Source of the DNA: Geosiphon pyriformis
Taxonomy: Eukaryota > Glomeromycota > Glomeromycetes > Archaeosporales > Geosiphonaceae
DNA length: 64,000 nucleotides
NCBI GenBank assembly: GCA_016748015.1
Contig: JAAOMT010000543.1
Coordinates: 536,933 to 600,932, forward strand
Reading direction: 5' to 3'
The notes beneath the pieces were generated by a model, which was not told where the DNA came from, did no database searches, and worked only from the letters and a program-made list of their open reading frames with translations. Shown one piece after another: positions 11,640 through 22,206 of this stretch (the stretch's first letter is position 1; each line of letters begins with the position of its first letter). The position numbers and the translations under genes were made by a program.

Positions 11640-14237
11640 TTATCTTTTTCTCTGTGCTTGTCCCAGTTGATCATATAGCCAATTTAATGAATTGCCTGCT
11701 CTCATAGCTTCAAGAGAGTCTAAGATTGCTTGTTCATCAGTAAGTTCTTTAAGACGACGTTTGATCTCTTTAACAATTTTTTTTCGGCGAATTAATCTCG
11801 CACCATTATCGGATGCCCATTTGTTCCCATATCTGGCCAACATATCTTGTATGGAAGGATTTCCATTTAAACCGGTATTCCATTCATTCCAAACATCGTA
11901 AACGGTCTGCAGAGTCCCCAGTTCGGGAAGTCGATAATATCGAGGTCGTGCGGTTGACGTGGATGATACAAGGGTATCAGGATATGAACTAAGAGATTTT
12001 GATATACTTCGATCATCGAAATAGCCATCAAAAGATTCTTTTTTATCTTCTTGACGAGGATTATCACGTGGGCTAATAAAATCTCCCTTATTGCGATCTT
12101 CAGCATTAACTTCAATATTAAGATTATCGACGATATCGGTATTTTTCCGATCTTCAGCTGAAGACTGGGTTTCCCTATAAATATTTATGCTTTGCGAAGG
12201 TATTACCATAGCTGGAGTCAATGAGGACATCGAATTCAGAGTTCCTCCTGAACTTGAACTTTTAACCTCTTCTAATCCTTGCTTCTGAACAAATAAACTG
12301 TCGTGGGAGGGAGCTTCAGTATAATTATTTGTGCTTATCCCGACATAACTGCTAATTGGCGACGAGTTGTATTCTCTTTTGCGATTTGTTTCATATTCGC
12401 GTGGAGACGGTGGAATGTAACTGGAAAATGCTGTATTTACAGCGAAATCACCAATTGGCCTCGAAGTCAAATTATTTATTGATGAAGCATTAAATTGAGA
12501 CGAATTCGGAGTAATGGATGACGGATTTGAATGATCAATCGGATTCGACGAATGAAGGTAAGATGCAGTCATATTATTTGGGCTTGAGGCATTAATATAC
12601 GATGAAGCTACCTCAATTGGATTTGAGTTGTTTAAAATAGACATGGGAGTGTCCGTCGATGTCGGTGAGTTAATAAAAGATGAAGGAGTCTCAATATTAT
12701 TCGCCTTATTCAAAAAAGAATGGCTAAGATCCCTTGTTTGACCCAGTGTATCATTGAAAGAAGAATTATTGATGGTTGAGTTGGAAGTATTCACGAAAAC
12801 TTGCATATCATCTATAGGCTTTGAAGATTCGATATAAGGCTGATGGGAAATGGTTTGTTCTAAAGGTTTAAAATAAGATGATGATGACGTATCTTTAGTT
12901 AGATTCGAGATATCCATGAATGATGAAGCACTTCCCCTTGGACTCGGCGCGTCTATAAATGGGGATGGCTCCTGAGTGAGGCTGGAGTCTTCTTTGAAAT
13001 GAGGGGCATGTTCCGTGTTTGGCAATGGCATTTGGTTCATATGATGATCATTTTGATCTGGGGAATGCGAGAAATGAGTATCTTCATTAGAGTTTGGAGG
13101 ACTATTAGTCATTTGAGCAATAGGATTGAATGGCATTGCTGTTTCCAGAATGGTCGTACCAGCATTATTTGACCCGGAATTCTCAAAAGAGCCTGCGGTT
13201 TTTTCCAAGGGATTTTCATGAGGCATTATCGACAAAGGAATTCGATCTCCATCTCTATCAATTTCGTTATCACACTGATCTTTTGGTAAAGAGTTAGTAT
13301 TTTCCGTGCTTCTCCTTGGTGGAGTAACACTTCTAGTACTCATACGGCTGGAAATTTGCGAATTAGAATTTGAGGGGTTACCAATGGAGGGTTGATTAAA
13401 AGCCTCCGTAGAAGACGGGCCTAGACTGTTTCTTCGACTTACAATAGGTGAGTTAGGGTTGGCAGTATTACTTCCTGAAGAATGGATGTCCCCTGAGCTG
13501 ATTCCATTTTTCAAATTCGTATTATTGGCAATTGGATTATAATTTGGAATTGATGAGATTTTAGGTGACATGGGAGTGAAAGTGGGTTCCATTTGCTGGA
13601 AGGTAACAGTGGCATCATCATTGGAATTATTTGCAGCTGTAGTCACTGGAACAATTTCGGTAAAAACTGAGGTAGTTGTCGCTCCATTGGTTGGATTAGT
13701 TGTGGTAACAGTGGTCAATTTGATTGTGACCGTTGTAGTTGTAGTGATATTACCATCCGGTGCAATATTTCCATTTTCTGGCATTGGATGCTGCCCTGGT
13801 AGTGATGGTGCTCCGCTGTAATGAAAATTTGGTATCGGTGTCGGCGTCGGCGTTGCTCTCGGAGGAGGAATCCTTGGTTCCGGATTCGTTCTAGCTGGTT
13901 GAGCTCGTTCATTATGAAGCCTAGAATGACCGATTATCACTTGAGGAACATCTGGAATAATATCGTCTCGAGTTTGTTGTTCAACGCGCTCAGTCAGTTC
14001 TTGTGGCACGAAACGTTTTGGAATTGGAACTATAATTTCAGGGGAAGTATCTTCTGTCGCACTTTCTGTCGACTCTATTTCTGCAACTGCTGTCAGGTCT
14101 ATCCTGCGTGGCCTAGGTTTTGTTCGGGGTGGAGCCCCATTTATATCTTGAGTTCTTTGGTCACTATACGACTTGGAGCGTGTTATCTTTCCCATTGCAA
14201 GACTAATGAAACAAGTGTTGGAGGTTCCAACCACCAA
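11640..14237 (-). CDS. Ser/Asn-rich protein with C-terminal GCR1_C DNA-binding domain
   Basis: A single uninterrupted reading frame of 865 codons. The last 100 residues match the GCR1_C domain (yeast glycolytic-gene activator Gcr1 and related DNA-binding proteins): TVYDVWNEWNTGLNGNPSIQ, then YGNKWASDNGARLIRRKKIV, a basic helix KEIKRRLKEL, and SLEAMRAGNSLNWLYDQL near 770-860. The first 750 residues are low-complexity, rich in Ser, Asn, Thr and Pro, with a TTTTTVTIKLTTVTTTNPT block (about 165-185) and many loosely repeated SS-N-PI/YI motifs (about 500-600), consistent with a disordered activation region. A second Met at 14195 (MGKITRSKSYSDQ) is an equally good start. A nuclear DNA-binding regulator is inferred from the domain; targets are unknown. 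A tandem-repeat-rich disordered region may vary in length between strains. Confidence 0.85.
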   Translation of the reverse strand: MVVGTSNTCFISLAMGKITRSKSYSDQRTQDINGAPPRTKPRPRRIDLTAVAEIESTESATEDTSPEIIVPIPKRFVPQELTERVEQQTRDDIIPDVPQVIIGHSRLHNERAQPARTNPEPRIPPPRATPTPTPIPNFHYSGAPSLPGQHPMPENGNIAPDGNITTTTTVTIKLTTVTTTNPTNGATTTSVFTEIVPVTTAANNSNDDATVTFQQMEPTFTPMSPKISSIPNYNPIANNTNLKNGISSGDIHSSGSNTANPNSPIVSRRNSLGPSSTEAFNQPSIGNPSNSNSQISSRMSTRSVTPPRRSTENTNSLPKDQCDNEIDRDGDRIPLSIMPHENPLEKTAGSFENSGSNNAGTTILETAMPFNPIAQMTNSPPNSNEDTHFSHSPDQNDHHMNQMPLPNTEHAPHFKEDSSLTQEPSPFIDAPSPRGSASSFMDISNLTKDTSSSSYFKPLEQTISHQPYIESSKPIDDMQVFVNTSNSTINNSSFNDTLGQTRDLSHSFLNKANNIETPSSFINSPTSTDTPMSILNNSNPIEVASSYINASSPNNMTASYLHSSNPIDHSNPSSITPNSSQFNASSINNLTSRPIGDFAVNTAFSSYIPPSPREYETNRKREYNSSPISSYVGISTNNYTEAPSHDSLFVQKQGLEEVKSSSSGGTLNSMSSLTPAMVIPSQSINIYRETQSSAEDRKNTDIVDNLNIEVNAEDRNKGDFISPRDNPRQEDKKESFDGYFDDRSISKSLSSYPDTLVSSTSTARPRYYRLPELGTLQTVYDVWNEWNTGLNGNPSIQDMLARYGNKWASDNGARLIRRKKIVKEIKRRLKELTDEQAILDSLEAMRAGNSLNWLYDQLGQAQRKR

Positions 14238-14280
14238 ACATTAAACGTCATCGCCCATAATACAAGCGGAACGTAGCGTA

Positions 14281-14415
14281 TTCTAATCTAGAACACGTGA
14301 TTGCAAGTTAAAATGCTATTTATAGTTTGTCTTAAATTGTAATTAATTTGAAAATTTTAAATAAAATTAATAATAGATTAAAATATTCATAAATAAATTA
14401 TTTTAAATTTAAAAC

Positions 14416-14495
<80 letters not shown>

Positions 14496-14740
14496 GGTAT
14501 TATTAAAAAAGTTTTTATTTAGTTTGTATAATATTTATAATTTAAAAATAAAACCATTAATCTATTATATTAAAAAATTAAATTATAATAAAAACGAAAT
14601 TTTATATTAATTGCAAATAATAAGATAAATAAATACTTTATACATTTTTACAACATAAAAAATATTATTGATTTTAAATATATTTATTAATTTAATTATC
14701 ATTATTATTATTATTATTATTTTTAATTAAATAGAAATAA
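14281..14740. other. AT-rich intergenic with microsatellites
   Basis: A nearly pure A/T spacer upstream of the GCR1_C gene, carrying the AAT/ATT array listed separately and a second short ATT run at 14701-14722. No coding frame is seen. Confidence 0.6.
14417..14497. repeat. (AAT)n followed by (ATT)n, self-complementary microsatellite
   Basis: About twenty AAT units run straight into about six ATT units, so the right part is the inverse complement of the left and the block can fold into a hairpin. Confidence 0.9.
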
Positions 14741-14757
14741 AAAAATTATTCGGAGAA

Positions 14758-15087
14758 TTTCATATATAAGGACTGGTACGCGGAAGCGAAATGGCAAGAA
14801 AAAAAGATGGTCGAGTTGGTAAAATATCTCGTCAACTTACACCGAGAGGAGATATGGCTGATCACTGTAAAGAAGCAGAGAAATTGGGAGGACGATGTCG
14901 AATAAATAGTAAGGAACAAATCTGGGAAGGAATATGATGGTATGTGGCTGGGGCACTTCAAATGATGGCTGGTATAAGTAACACGTTCGGCGAGGAATTT
15001 TTAAAGCTAGTGTCCAATAGAAAGTTTGGCATAATGTATGAATTTTGTTTATACGTAAATGGTCGGTGGTTGAACTACACTGTAAGC

Positions 15088-15162
<75 letters not shown>
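14758..15162 (+). pseudogene. Decayed unidentified gene running into a poly-Asn microsatellite
   Basis: A patch clearly richer in GC than its flanks. One frame reads DWYAEAKWQEKKMVELVKYL ... KKQRNWEDDVE and stops at about 14902. The overlapping frame, open from the ATG at 14791, reads on through a TGA at 14935 into WYVAGALQMMAGISNTFGEE, VSNRKFGIMYEFCLYVNGRW and then about 23 Asn codons from the AAT array. The protein-like character passes from the first frame to the second, so I infer one former gene broken by a frameshift near 14890-14905 and a stop. I do not recognise the family. The Trp-rich spacing suggests a real protein rather than noise. Confidence 0.5.
15087..15160. repeat. (AAT)n microsatellite
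   Basis: About 24 perfect AAT units directly at the 3' end of the decayed reading frame described above. Confidence 0.9.
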
Positions 15163-15163
<1 letters not shown>

Positions 15164-16877
15164 ACAATAAAAAATTAATATAATTAATTATTTATAAAAC
15201 AATTATTTTTGGGCCAAAAATTATTATTAAAAATTAAAAATTAAAAATTAAAAAATTTTAAGCTTAACATAGAAAAGGTTATAATGCAACAACATATATT
15301 TCTAAATATAAATTAAATATTTTTGGTTAATAAAGCCACATTAATAAAGTTGAGGCTGGGATGTAGAAAATTGGCTATTTTATTAATTAAAAGAGTTTTA
15401 ACGATAATATTTTTTTCATTCCGGTTACTTTAATGCCCTTTTCAAATGCTTCTATTGGAGCAAAATTTTTTAGACATTTTTCGGTAATTTTTTTGAAATT
15501 TAATTTTTAACGGTATAATAAAAACCGTTTATTTAAATGTAAAATGATTGGGCGAAGAAGTAGCAAGATTTAAAAATTGTTTCTAGTCGGATTATTCAAC
15601 TTAGATATTTGAGTTTCTTATGCATCTGACTTCCGGCTTGAGGTTTAATAATCGATTCAAAACCTTAGACTGATAAACAATAACGTATAAGGGTTTCATC
15701 TTTCAAAATTAAAAAACTAGCTTTTATACAACTTTTAGTTAAAAGGGAAGTCCAACTTTGAATTCGAAATCTTCGTTAGGGTCATGTTTCGACTGGAATT
15801 ATAAAGTATAATTGATCTTCAGACATAACTAAAAAGCTTTCAAACCAAATTTTGCGGAGTAGCAGATACAAAAAATATGTATTGCCAAAATGATTTGATT
15901 GTACTGTGAGCTTTTGACAAATTATTGTCAACGACAATATTTATTTTACTTTACTCGAACGGAATCTTGTAGTTATGAAAAGCAAAAGAATTTTGATAAA
16001 AGAATTTTTATAACCTGCGTCTGTTCAAATTAAAAAAATTTTGAGTACAAAATGCCTATTGAATCTTTTTGAAAAATGGTAAATCCTTTGAATATATTTT
16101 CACATTTCTTGAAATTAATGTTGATAAGAATGTAAAACTAGTATTTTAATAAGAAATGTTGTTAGGTCCAATTTATCGTATGGGTCTCCCATAAGGCAGT
16201 GAAAATTTTCTTTGACTAAATTTTAAAAGGAAGAATTCATAATTAAAATGGTTGAGATTTTTCATTTCCAAATTCGTTGTTTACTTGCCTTATTTGATAA
16301 TAATATCCCAGAGAAATATTAATTTGACCAATGAAAAAAAAATATCCACGATATATCCTAATCCAAAGCCTCAATCTATCATGACAAAAAATGAAAGCAC
16401 ACACCCTTAATTTCGTTCTATGATTATCATAATTAAGAAAAGTTTAATTATAGTACATTTAAAAGGAAAATAATAAAGGAATTTTTCTATATCAGTGTAG
16501 AATTTTGAAAATTCGGATTCTATAGCTAATCATTTATGTACTCAAGAAAATGTTTACCAGTTTAATAAAAACTCATTCTTTAAAATTTGTAAGAAAAAAT
16601 TATTAGCATTTTAGGATTCTACAAAAGGAATATAAGTTATACAAAATTTACGTATAGAAAGGATATAGTATAAAAAATAGATTTCTGCCAAAAGAAAAAC
16701 ACTAATTTACGATATACATACATATATATATATATATAGTGGTATTTGCAAAATCAATAAATTCAATTGTCATTTAAATTCACCCTTTCAAAAAGATAAC
16801 GTGGTCAATTTGAAACTTGAACCTCAAGCTCATCATACAATGTATTTCAGAAATTCTTAAATCTATTACTCAATCCA
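15163..16877. other. Intergenic, no gene seen
   Basis: AT-rich sequence of mixed composition. Short direct repeats of AAAATTA lie near 15235-15255 and a (TA)n run near 16725. I find no sustained coding frame or RNA gene in 1.7 kb. Confidence 0.5.
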
Positions 16878-18468
16878 TTAATTCCCAAGTGTACGAATTC
16901 TGTCCGTAGCCGTAAAACAACGGATTGGTAATTCTGGGTTCCACTTGATGCTTGCGCTACGCAACGAGCTCGTGATTGGGAGATTATTCCATAATGATTT
17001 AGCCATTAACGCATGAGTATTTAAACTTTTTTACAGAAGAAATTTTTTTTTATAAGTGGTACAATACTTTTACAAAAAATTTGCAAATTATGATTCTAAT
17101 TTCAAACCTTGGATGAAAACAGTCAATGTTACTAACGGCCTCAATCGGAAAAGTTGTTAAATTGACATCGATAGGTTGATAGACGACAGCAAACGAAGGA
17201 TCCCGATTATGTTTTTGAGCATATTCCATCGCAATCCTTTCAATTGCACTTTTGTAAAGGACTGTAACTTTGTCCATTTCTTGACGCTTCTTTTTCCCAA
17301 TTTGGCCTGAGGTAGGAATTAAAATTTTAGTTAATCATTTGAAAAAACGTTTCAAACATAGATCAAAATTAGCGTTTCTTAATTTCAAAAACACCTGGTA
17401 AAAAAGCACATGGACACCCAAATTGAACTTGTGGCAAATCTTTAAACCAACGACAATACTCTTTACCATGGCTAAACTCATAAACTTGTGACACGTTAAA
17501 TACGCCCATCAAATTCACGACGGTATTTGGTATATATCTACGAATCGATTCCAATGTTTTTCGAATATTTTTTTCAAATTCAAGTGGGGCAACGTAGTTT
17601 CTTGTGCATATATTACAAATATCGTTTGAGCCCATGAATAGGTTTAAGAACTTGATGAGAGAAAAAAGTAATTAAATTACCATTTCCCGAGATTTCGAAT
17701 TCAAATTTTAATAACTTTTTTAAATTTTTACGCTAACCTTGTAATCTTTCCTAGTAGCATTATATTTTGCCAACTGGTTCAACAAATATCTCATCTCATG
17801 TTCAAGATTTGTAGCCATTGCACCAGATTGAGCAGCATTCAACCTGTCAAAAAATGGCTTGTATCGATTATCAGGGCAGAAATTGCCTAAAGGGCCAAGG
17901 AACAACAATTTCAAAGATTTAAGTCAAACATGCTCATGGAATATTTTAATGTTCATAATCGAATTTCTAAAAAATCTCCAATTTACTCACCAGCACAAAT
18001 TTCAACCAAATGAGACCCGACACTGGCTCCAATCACATCTCGTCGATAAAATTTAATAAAATTGGCCAATGACTCGGCATTCTTATCACCACCCATCGCA
18101 AAGCTAACACCACGGTGCTCTTTTAAATTTTTAATGGTCAGAGGATGGCCATGGTATTTTCCTTTAGCAAAGAATCCCGCTGTGATACTGTCACCTAAAG
18201 CCATTACGTATTTTATATCATCTGGTCGAAGATCGTGAACTGATTTTGCGCCAAAGAAACGTGGTGGGAGAGATGGGCACGAGGTTATGTTTGAAACGAA
18301 AAGTGGTTTAACTGGTTTCTGATTGAAAATTTTTGGGATTTTATGAGATCGAAATATACGGGTTATGGTGTATTTGAAAAAGATTTGTTGAGCAAGAAGG
18401 GATGGTAAGAGGAGTAGGATGAAAAGAGTGCAAAATCTGAAAATTAATTGAGATTTTTGAAAATTCAT
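16878..18468 (-). CDS. Secreted SGNH/GDSL phospholipase B-like lipase
   Basis: A GDSL-type esterase of the phospholipase B family, expected to deacylate phospholipids outside the cell or in the secretory path. The Met at 18468 starts a signal sequence (LIFRFCTLFILLLLPSLLAQ). The SGNH blocks follow in order: catalytic serine in YVMALGDSITAGF, block II glycine in SFAMGGDKNA, block III asparagine in MGSNDICNIC, and the Asp-His pair in SNIDCFHPS. The last is completed across an intron whose final exon (about 16880-17035) reads LNTHALMAKSLWNNLP ... RIRTLGN-stop. Family phrases such as GASVGSHLVEICAG, NAAQSGAM, VNLMGVFNVSQVYEF and FAVVYQPIDVNL are all present, so the gene appears intact with about five exons. 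Regulation is not visible. Confidence 0.9.
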
Positions 18469-18951
18469 TTTAACTGCTAAAATTTAGGGCTTTCAGAATG
18501 TAGTAAAAAGAATAAATAGAAAAGGTATTTGATCTTAAAGAAACAAAGTGAGTTCTTCGAGCGAAGTTTGTTCAATTTATGAATAGTTATTAAAACTCCT
18601 TAATTTAATCAAGCTTAAGCAGATTTTTTTAGAAAAATCCCCCAAGTTTTCGTGATCAAAATTTAATCAATTCTAAAAAGAAAAAAATTGAACGCGTGTG
18701 AAACTCATCAGTTTCATCAAAACACAGTTTGACTTTTTTAAGACAAACGAAGATTTAAGATATTGTTTTTATATTTAAAAAAAAAAAATTTCAATTATTT
18801 CACTTAAAAAGATAAGTCTAATTAGAAGTTCATGATAAAGGTAAAACTTTATTTAAAAATCTTGACATCATTGGCGTATCTAATATCAGTAATCACTATT
18901 ATGGATCTTATGCCTATAATCCTCGAAAAGCCTTTTATGAGCTAAAACCGT
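18469..18951. other. Intergenic upstream of the lipase gene
   Basis: An AT-rich spacer with a 12-A homopolymer near 18778. It should hold the promoter of the lipase gene. No coding sequence is seen. Confidence 0.5.
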
Positions 18952-19913
18952 TTATCGGATCTCAATCCCAAAAACTCTTTTAGCAAACTTTGGAATATCC
19001 TCATTAAATTCCTTAGGAGCTTCCCACCACAATAAATGGGCCCACATTTTTATAGATTTTCAATGTGGCATAAGTTTGGTTGACTGAGAATGAAAATGGT
19101 CTAATTTCCGGTTTAGCTAACTGCGGTTGCGATAAAAATTGGGATTTTTTAAATTTCAAAAGGTTTCGATTTAGTTGTAGTTTGCGTTTCCGAGTCCTGG
19201 AAAGGAGCAATAATACAAGAGAAAATTGAATTTTTGATTTTTGAGTTATACTTTAAGAAACTTTAAAATCTTCGTAACTTACTAGCAATAGCAAATCTTA
19301 AAGCAGGAGTCGTCAGAGCGGGACCACCAAATAAAAATAATTTTAAACGTTCATTTCATGATTTAGCTGTAAAAAAATTAATATACTCTTTCAACCCTTT
19401 AACAACTTCGGTATAATCCTATGAAACCGTTCGAGCCATAACGGGTCGAATTTTTGAAGCAGAGGATAACCATTTATTTAATGGCGCGGCTATTGGTATT
19501 AAAACCCTTGTCCAAACCTTTCTAAATATGTTAAACTCAATATACCTCCCGCCGACCAACCAGCCAACATGACTTTTTTTATTAGGGGACCCTTCAGTAA
19601 CAGCGGCAATAACCGCGTTTAAATCATCAGTCAGAATTGAGAGGAGTTGTAACTCGTTAAATTTTTTGATTTATTACTATCAAAAGTTCCCCGCCAGTCC
19701 CCAGGGGACTTGATGAAAGTTTTTGGTGAGAATCGGAGAAAGAAATTGTGTTTGGAATAAATAAAGAGTTTGTGAAATTCCGTGAGTCCAGATTATAGTT
19801 GGTTTAAAGTGGGTACCAAGTTCTTCTACGTAGATACGAACACCATCACTACTTTGTGTTAAGAGACTGTTGACTAATGGAGACATGGATAAAATTGTTG
19901 GTCGATTTATCAA
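18952..19913 (-). pseudogene. Alpha/beta-hydrolase fold gene, broken
   Basis: Reading leftward from 19913: the N-terminal strand region has GVRIYVEELGTHFKPTIIWT then HGISQ (oxyanion region HG). At 19550-19640 it reads DDLNAVIAAVTEGSPNKK then VMLAGWSAGGILSL, the GxSxG nucleophile elbow. These two pieces are in different frames, offset at a run of seven A. Farther on, KWLSSASKIRPVMARTVS meets an in-frame stop before DYTEVVKGLKEYI. The end, KMWAHLLWWEAPKEFNEDIP and KFAKRVFG, matches the usual HxxxWE..EEFN tail. A frameshift and at least one stop suggest a pseudogene. Unrecognised introns could explain part of this, but the frameshift sits inside a conserved motif. Substrate class cannot be told. 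Confidence 0.65.
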
Positions 19914-20717
19914 TCATTTTGAAAATCAAAGTTTTCCAATGCTCGAGATTTTATGAAGATTCCGAGTAAAATTAGAAGTTTAAATAAATAGAATTTCATA
20001 TTGAGAAATTTTTCATTTAAAAAGAAGTATCTTTTTTTTTATACTATAATGCATATTTAAAAGAATTTGAAATCGAAAATTTGATTCCCCAGGCCAAAAA
20101 AAAACGATTGAACACGAAAATCGCAAATTTAAATAAATTCATCATATTACCTGATAAAATTTTAAAAAATAAGTTCGCTCAAGATATCTTATATGATTTT
20201 ATTGCATGTTTAAATACAAATTATTCAGAAGACGTTTATTGTAACCATATCGAAATGAATATTCATGAATAAGTAGAGCAAATATCATATTTCGTTACTA
20301 TGTAAATTATTTAACGGTTATAAGATAAATAAATAAATAAATAAATGAATAAATCACAGACCTGAAAGCCTGGTGGTTTATATTGATTGATATATCTACG
20401 AAATGAATTTAGACGAAAGATTTAATTAATTTATTTTTATTATAAATTTTAATAAATTTTCTCGGGTGATACAATGACTTTTGTAAAATTAAAAATTTAG
20501 TTACTAAAAATGAAATCAAGACTTAGTATACTCTTCCAATCCCAATCTTTGACTTTAAATTGGACAATTTTATTCAATTAGAATTTATTATAATTTGGAA
20601 TATATGGAATAAAAAAAAATATTGGAATAATTTTAAAATGGCTTTCTCTAATGCTCAAAAGTAAATTCAAGATTTCTTATTCGTCTATTGCCTCAGATTT
20701 TGAAATTATAAATCCAT
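19914..20717. other. Intergenic, short ATG-less open frame only
   Basis: The spacer contains an open frame at 20081-20272 (+), starting on TTG after a CCCCAG that resembles a splice acceptor and coding ILPDKILKNKFAQDILYDFI. It has no ATG and I do not recognise it; it may be an exon remnant. A short AAAT/AATA tandem lies at 20327-20353. Confidence 0.4.
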
Positions 20718-21014
20718 TTAGCAAGGCGCATTCGATGAACCACAGAAGCCACCATTAGTATTATATTTAATATCGCCACCATAGACCACTGGCTTACGGA
20801 TAATCGGAGGGCTTTGGTATCGTTCGTAGGGGTCAGGAGAGACAATCGGAGGGCTTTGGTATCGCTCGTAGGGGTTTTTGGGATGTTCATGGGCAAAAAA
20901 TGGAATTGCCATAGAGAAGGTAATGAGTAAGGTAATGGATAGGATCAGGAGAGAAATTTTTTTTTTGGATAGCCATGGAATTAAGTTTTTATTGAGGTTT
21001 GAATGCGATTTCAA
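20718..21014 (-). CDS. Small secreted or membrane-anchored protein with PYERYQSPPI repeats
   Basis: A 98-codon intron-free ORF. After a basic leader (SKKK) comes a hydrophobic segment, ISLLILSITLLITFSMA, usable as signal peptide or signal anchor (about residues 20-36), followed by IPFFAHEHPKN. Two perfect ten-residue copies of PYERYQSPPI are separated by VSPD, then a Gly/Asn-rich tail with two cysteines (FCGSSNAPC) ends the protein. DNA identity of the two repeats is also high. No family is recognised. Size, signal, internal repeat and terminal cysteines fit the loose definition of a small secreted protein; a role in host contact is only conjecture. It sits between a pseudogene and a transposon relic. 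Confidence 0.6.
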   Translation of the reverse strand: MKSHSNLNKNLIPWLSKKKISLLILSITLLITFSMAIPFFAHEHPKNPYERYQSPPIVSPDPYERYQSPPIIRKPVVYGGDIKYNTNGGFCGSSNAPC

Positions 21015-22206
21015 ATTCGATTTTAGTTTCTTGTCTCGATTTTTTCAATTTTGATGTTTAACCAGAACTTCCAGCGACCAATTTCATGTATTTATATTCT
21101 TTAACCAAAAGAATTTAAATAATGAATGGGTTCAATTAAAAGAAAATTTCTTTGACAGAAAACTAGCTTACTTAAAGCCCCGAACCGGTTTCGTGATATC
21201 ATTTATTGCGGCTGAGTCAATTATTATATTGCTTCTAGGTCAATTATCGTTGATTAATTGTACGGTGGTGACTATTTTTATCATCTTTTATGATCATACA
21301 GGTCATGCATGGGCTTTGCCTTATACAGAATTTTTTTCATATGCTTGTATATTGAATAAACAAAAAATTTGAATAATCATAAAAATATCAATTTTGCCTT
21401 GCTAGAAAAATCTAATAAAAGAGATCAGGATATCTTTTTGATTAAAAATAAAAAAAGAAACAAATAAATAAGTTATATTAATAAAACATTGTAATAATAA
21501 TTTCTATAATTTCATCTACACAAAGATTCCAATTTAATTAAAATATGAAAATTTTAAAGGTTTAGCTTGTTAATTCAACATTCCATTTAAATTTCGCTAA
21601 TTCGATCTAATAAAAAGTCATGTATTTCTCATAAAAATCTGGAAATCATTTGTTTTTTCTTTCAAATATAAAGTCATGTTACTAAAATCAAATGCTGACA
21701 GAAGAGTAAATATTCTATTCTTTAATTAACTTTTATGCTCATGTATTTCAAACTCAATCAATCAATCAATCATTAATGCTTATTATGTCTTTATTTATTG
21801 GTTTGAAATCTCCATAGGAATTTTCTAATTTCAAAAAATTCTTCACTAAAGTTTGAACCTTGTGAAAAACTTGAATCTAAAATGGTTTCGAAATAAGAAA
21901 CTGCTTTTATTTACTAATAAGTAGTGCCTAGTCTGTATTAAATTTACGTTTTAAACATGGAGTGACTTTTAAGTAAAACTTTTCAGTAGATTAGAATAAT
22001 TCAAAATTTAAGGCGTTATATTTGATTTTTATATATAAAAATGCTAATAATCATCTTTAGCATTGAAAATATCAATGATTGATAATTATTTATATCTGTC
22101 AATCTAATACAAAAATATTAAAAGTTGATATTTAAACGAATATTTACAACAATGATTATAATGAAATGGTTAATATAATTAAATATTTTATTTAATAGCT
22201 TATATT
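21015..22206. other. Intergenic, no gene seen
   Basis: An AT-rich spacer with a short (ATCA)n run near 21755. It must hold the promoter of the small secreted protein gene; no clear TATA box or coding frame stands out. Confidence 0.5.

Noticed and set aside
13821-14276. 151-codon plus-strand frame inside the GCR1_C gene
   Set aside because: It is an antisense shadow of a long minus-strand gene; the amino-acid string is low-quality and the minus frame has a recognised domain.
16890-16990. GC-richer patch with GGGTTCCA, first suspected to be a tRNA
   Set aside because: It is the last coding exon of the SGNH lipase gene on the minus strand (SLWNNLP to RIRTLGN).
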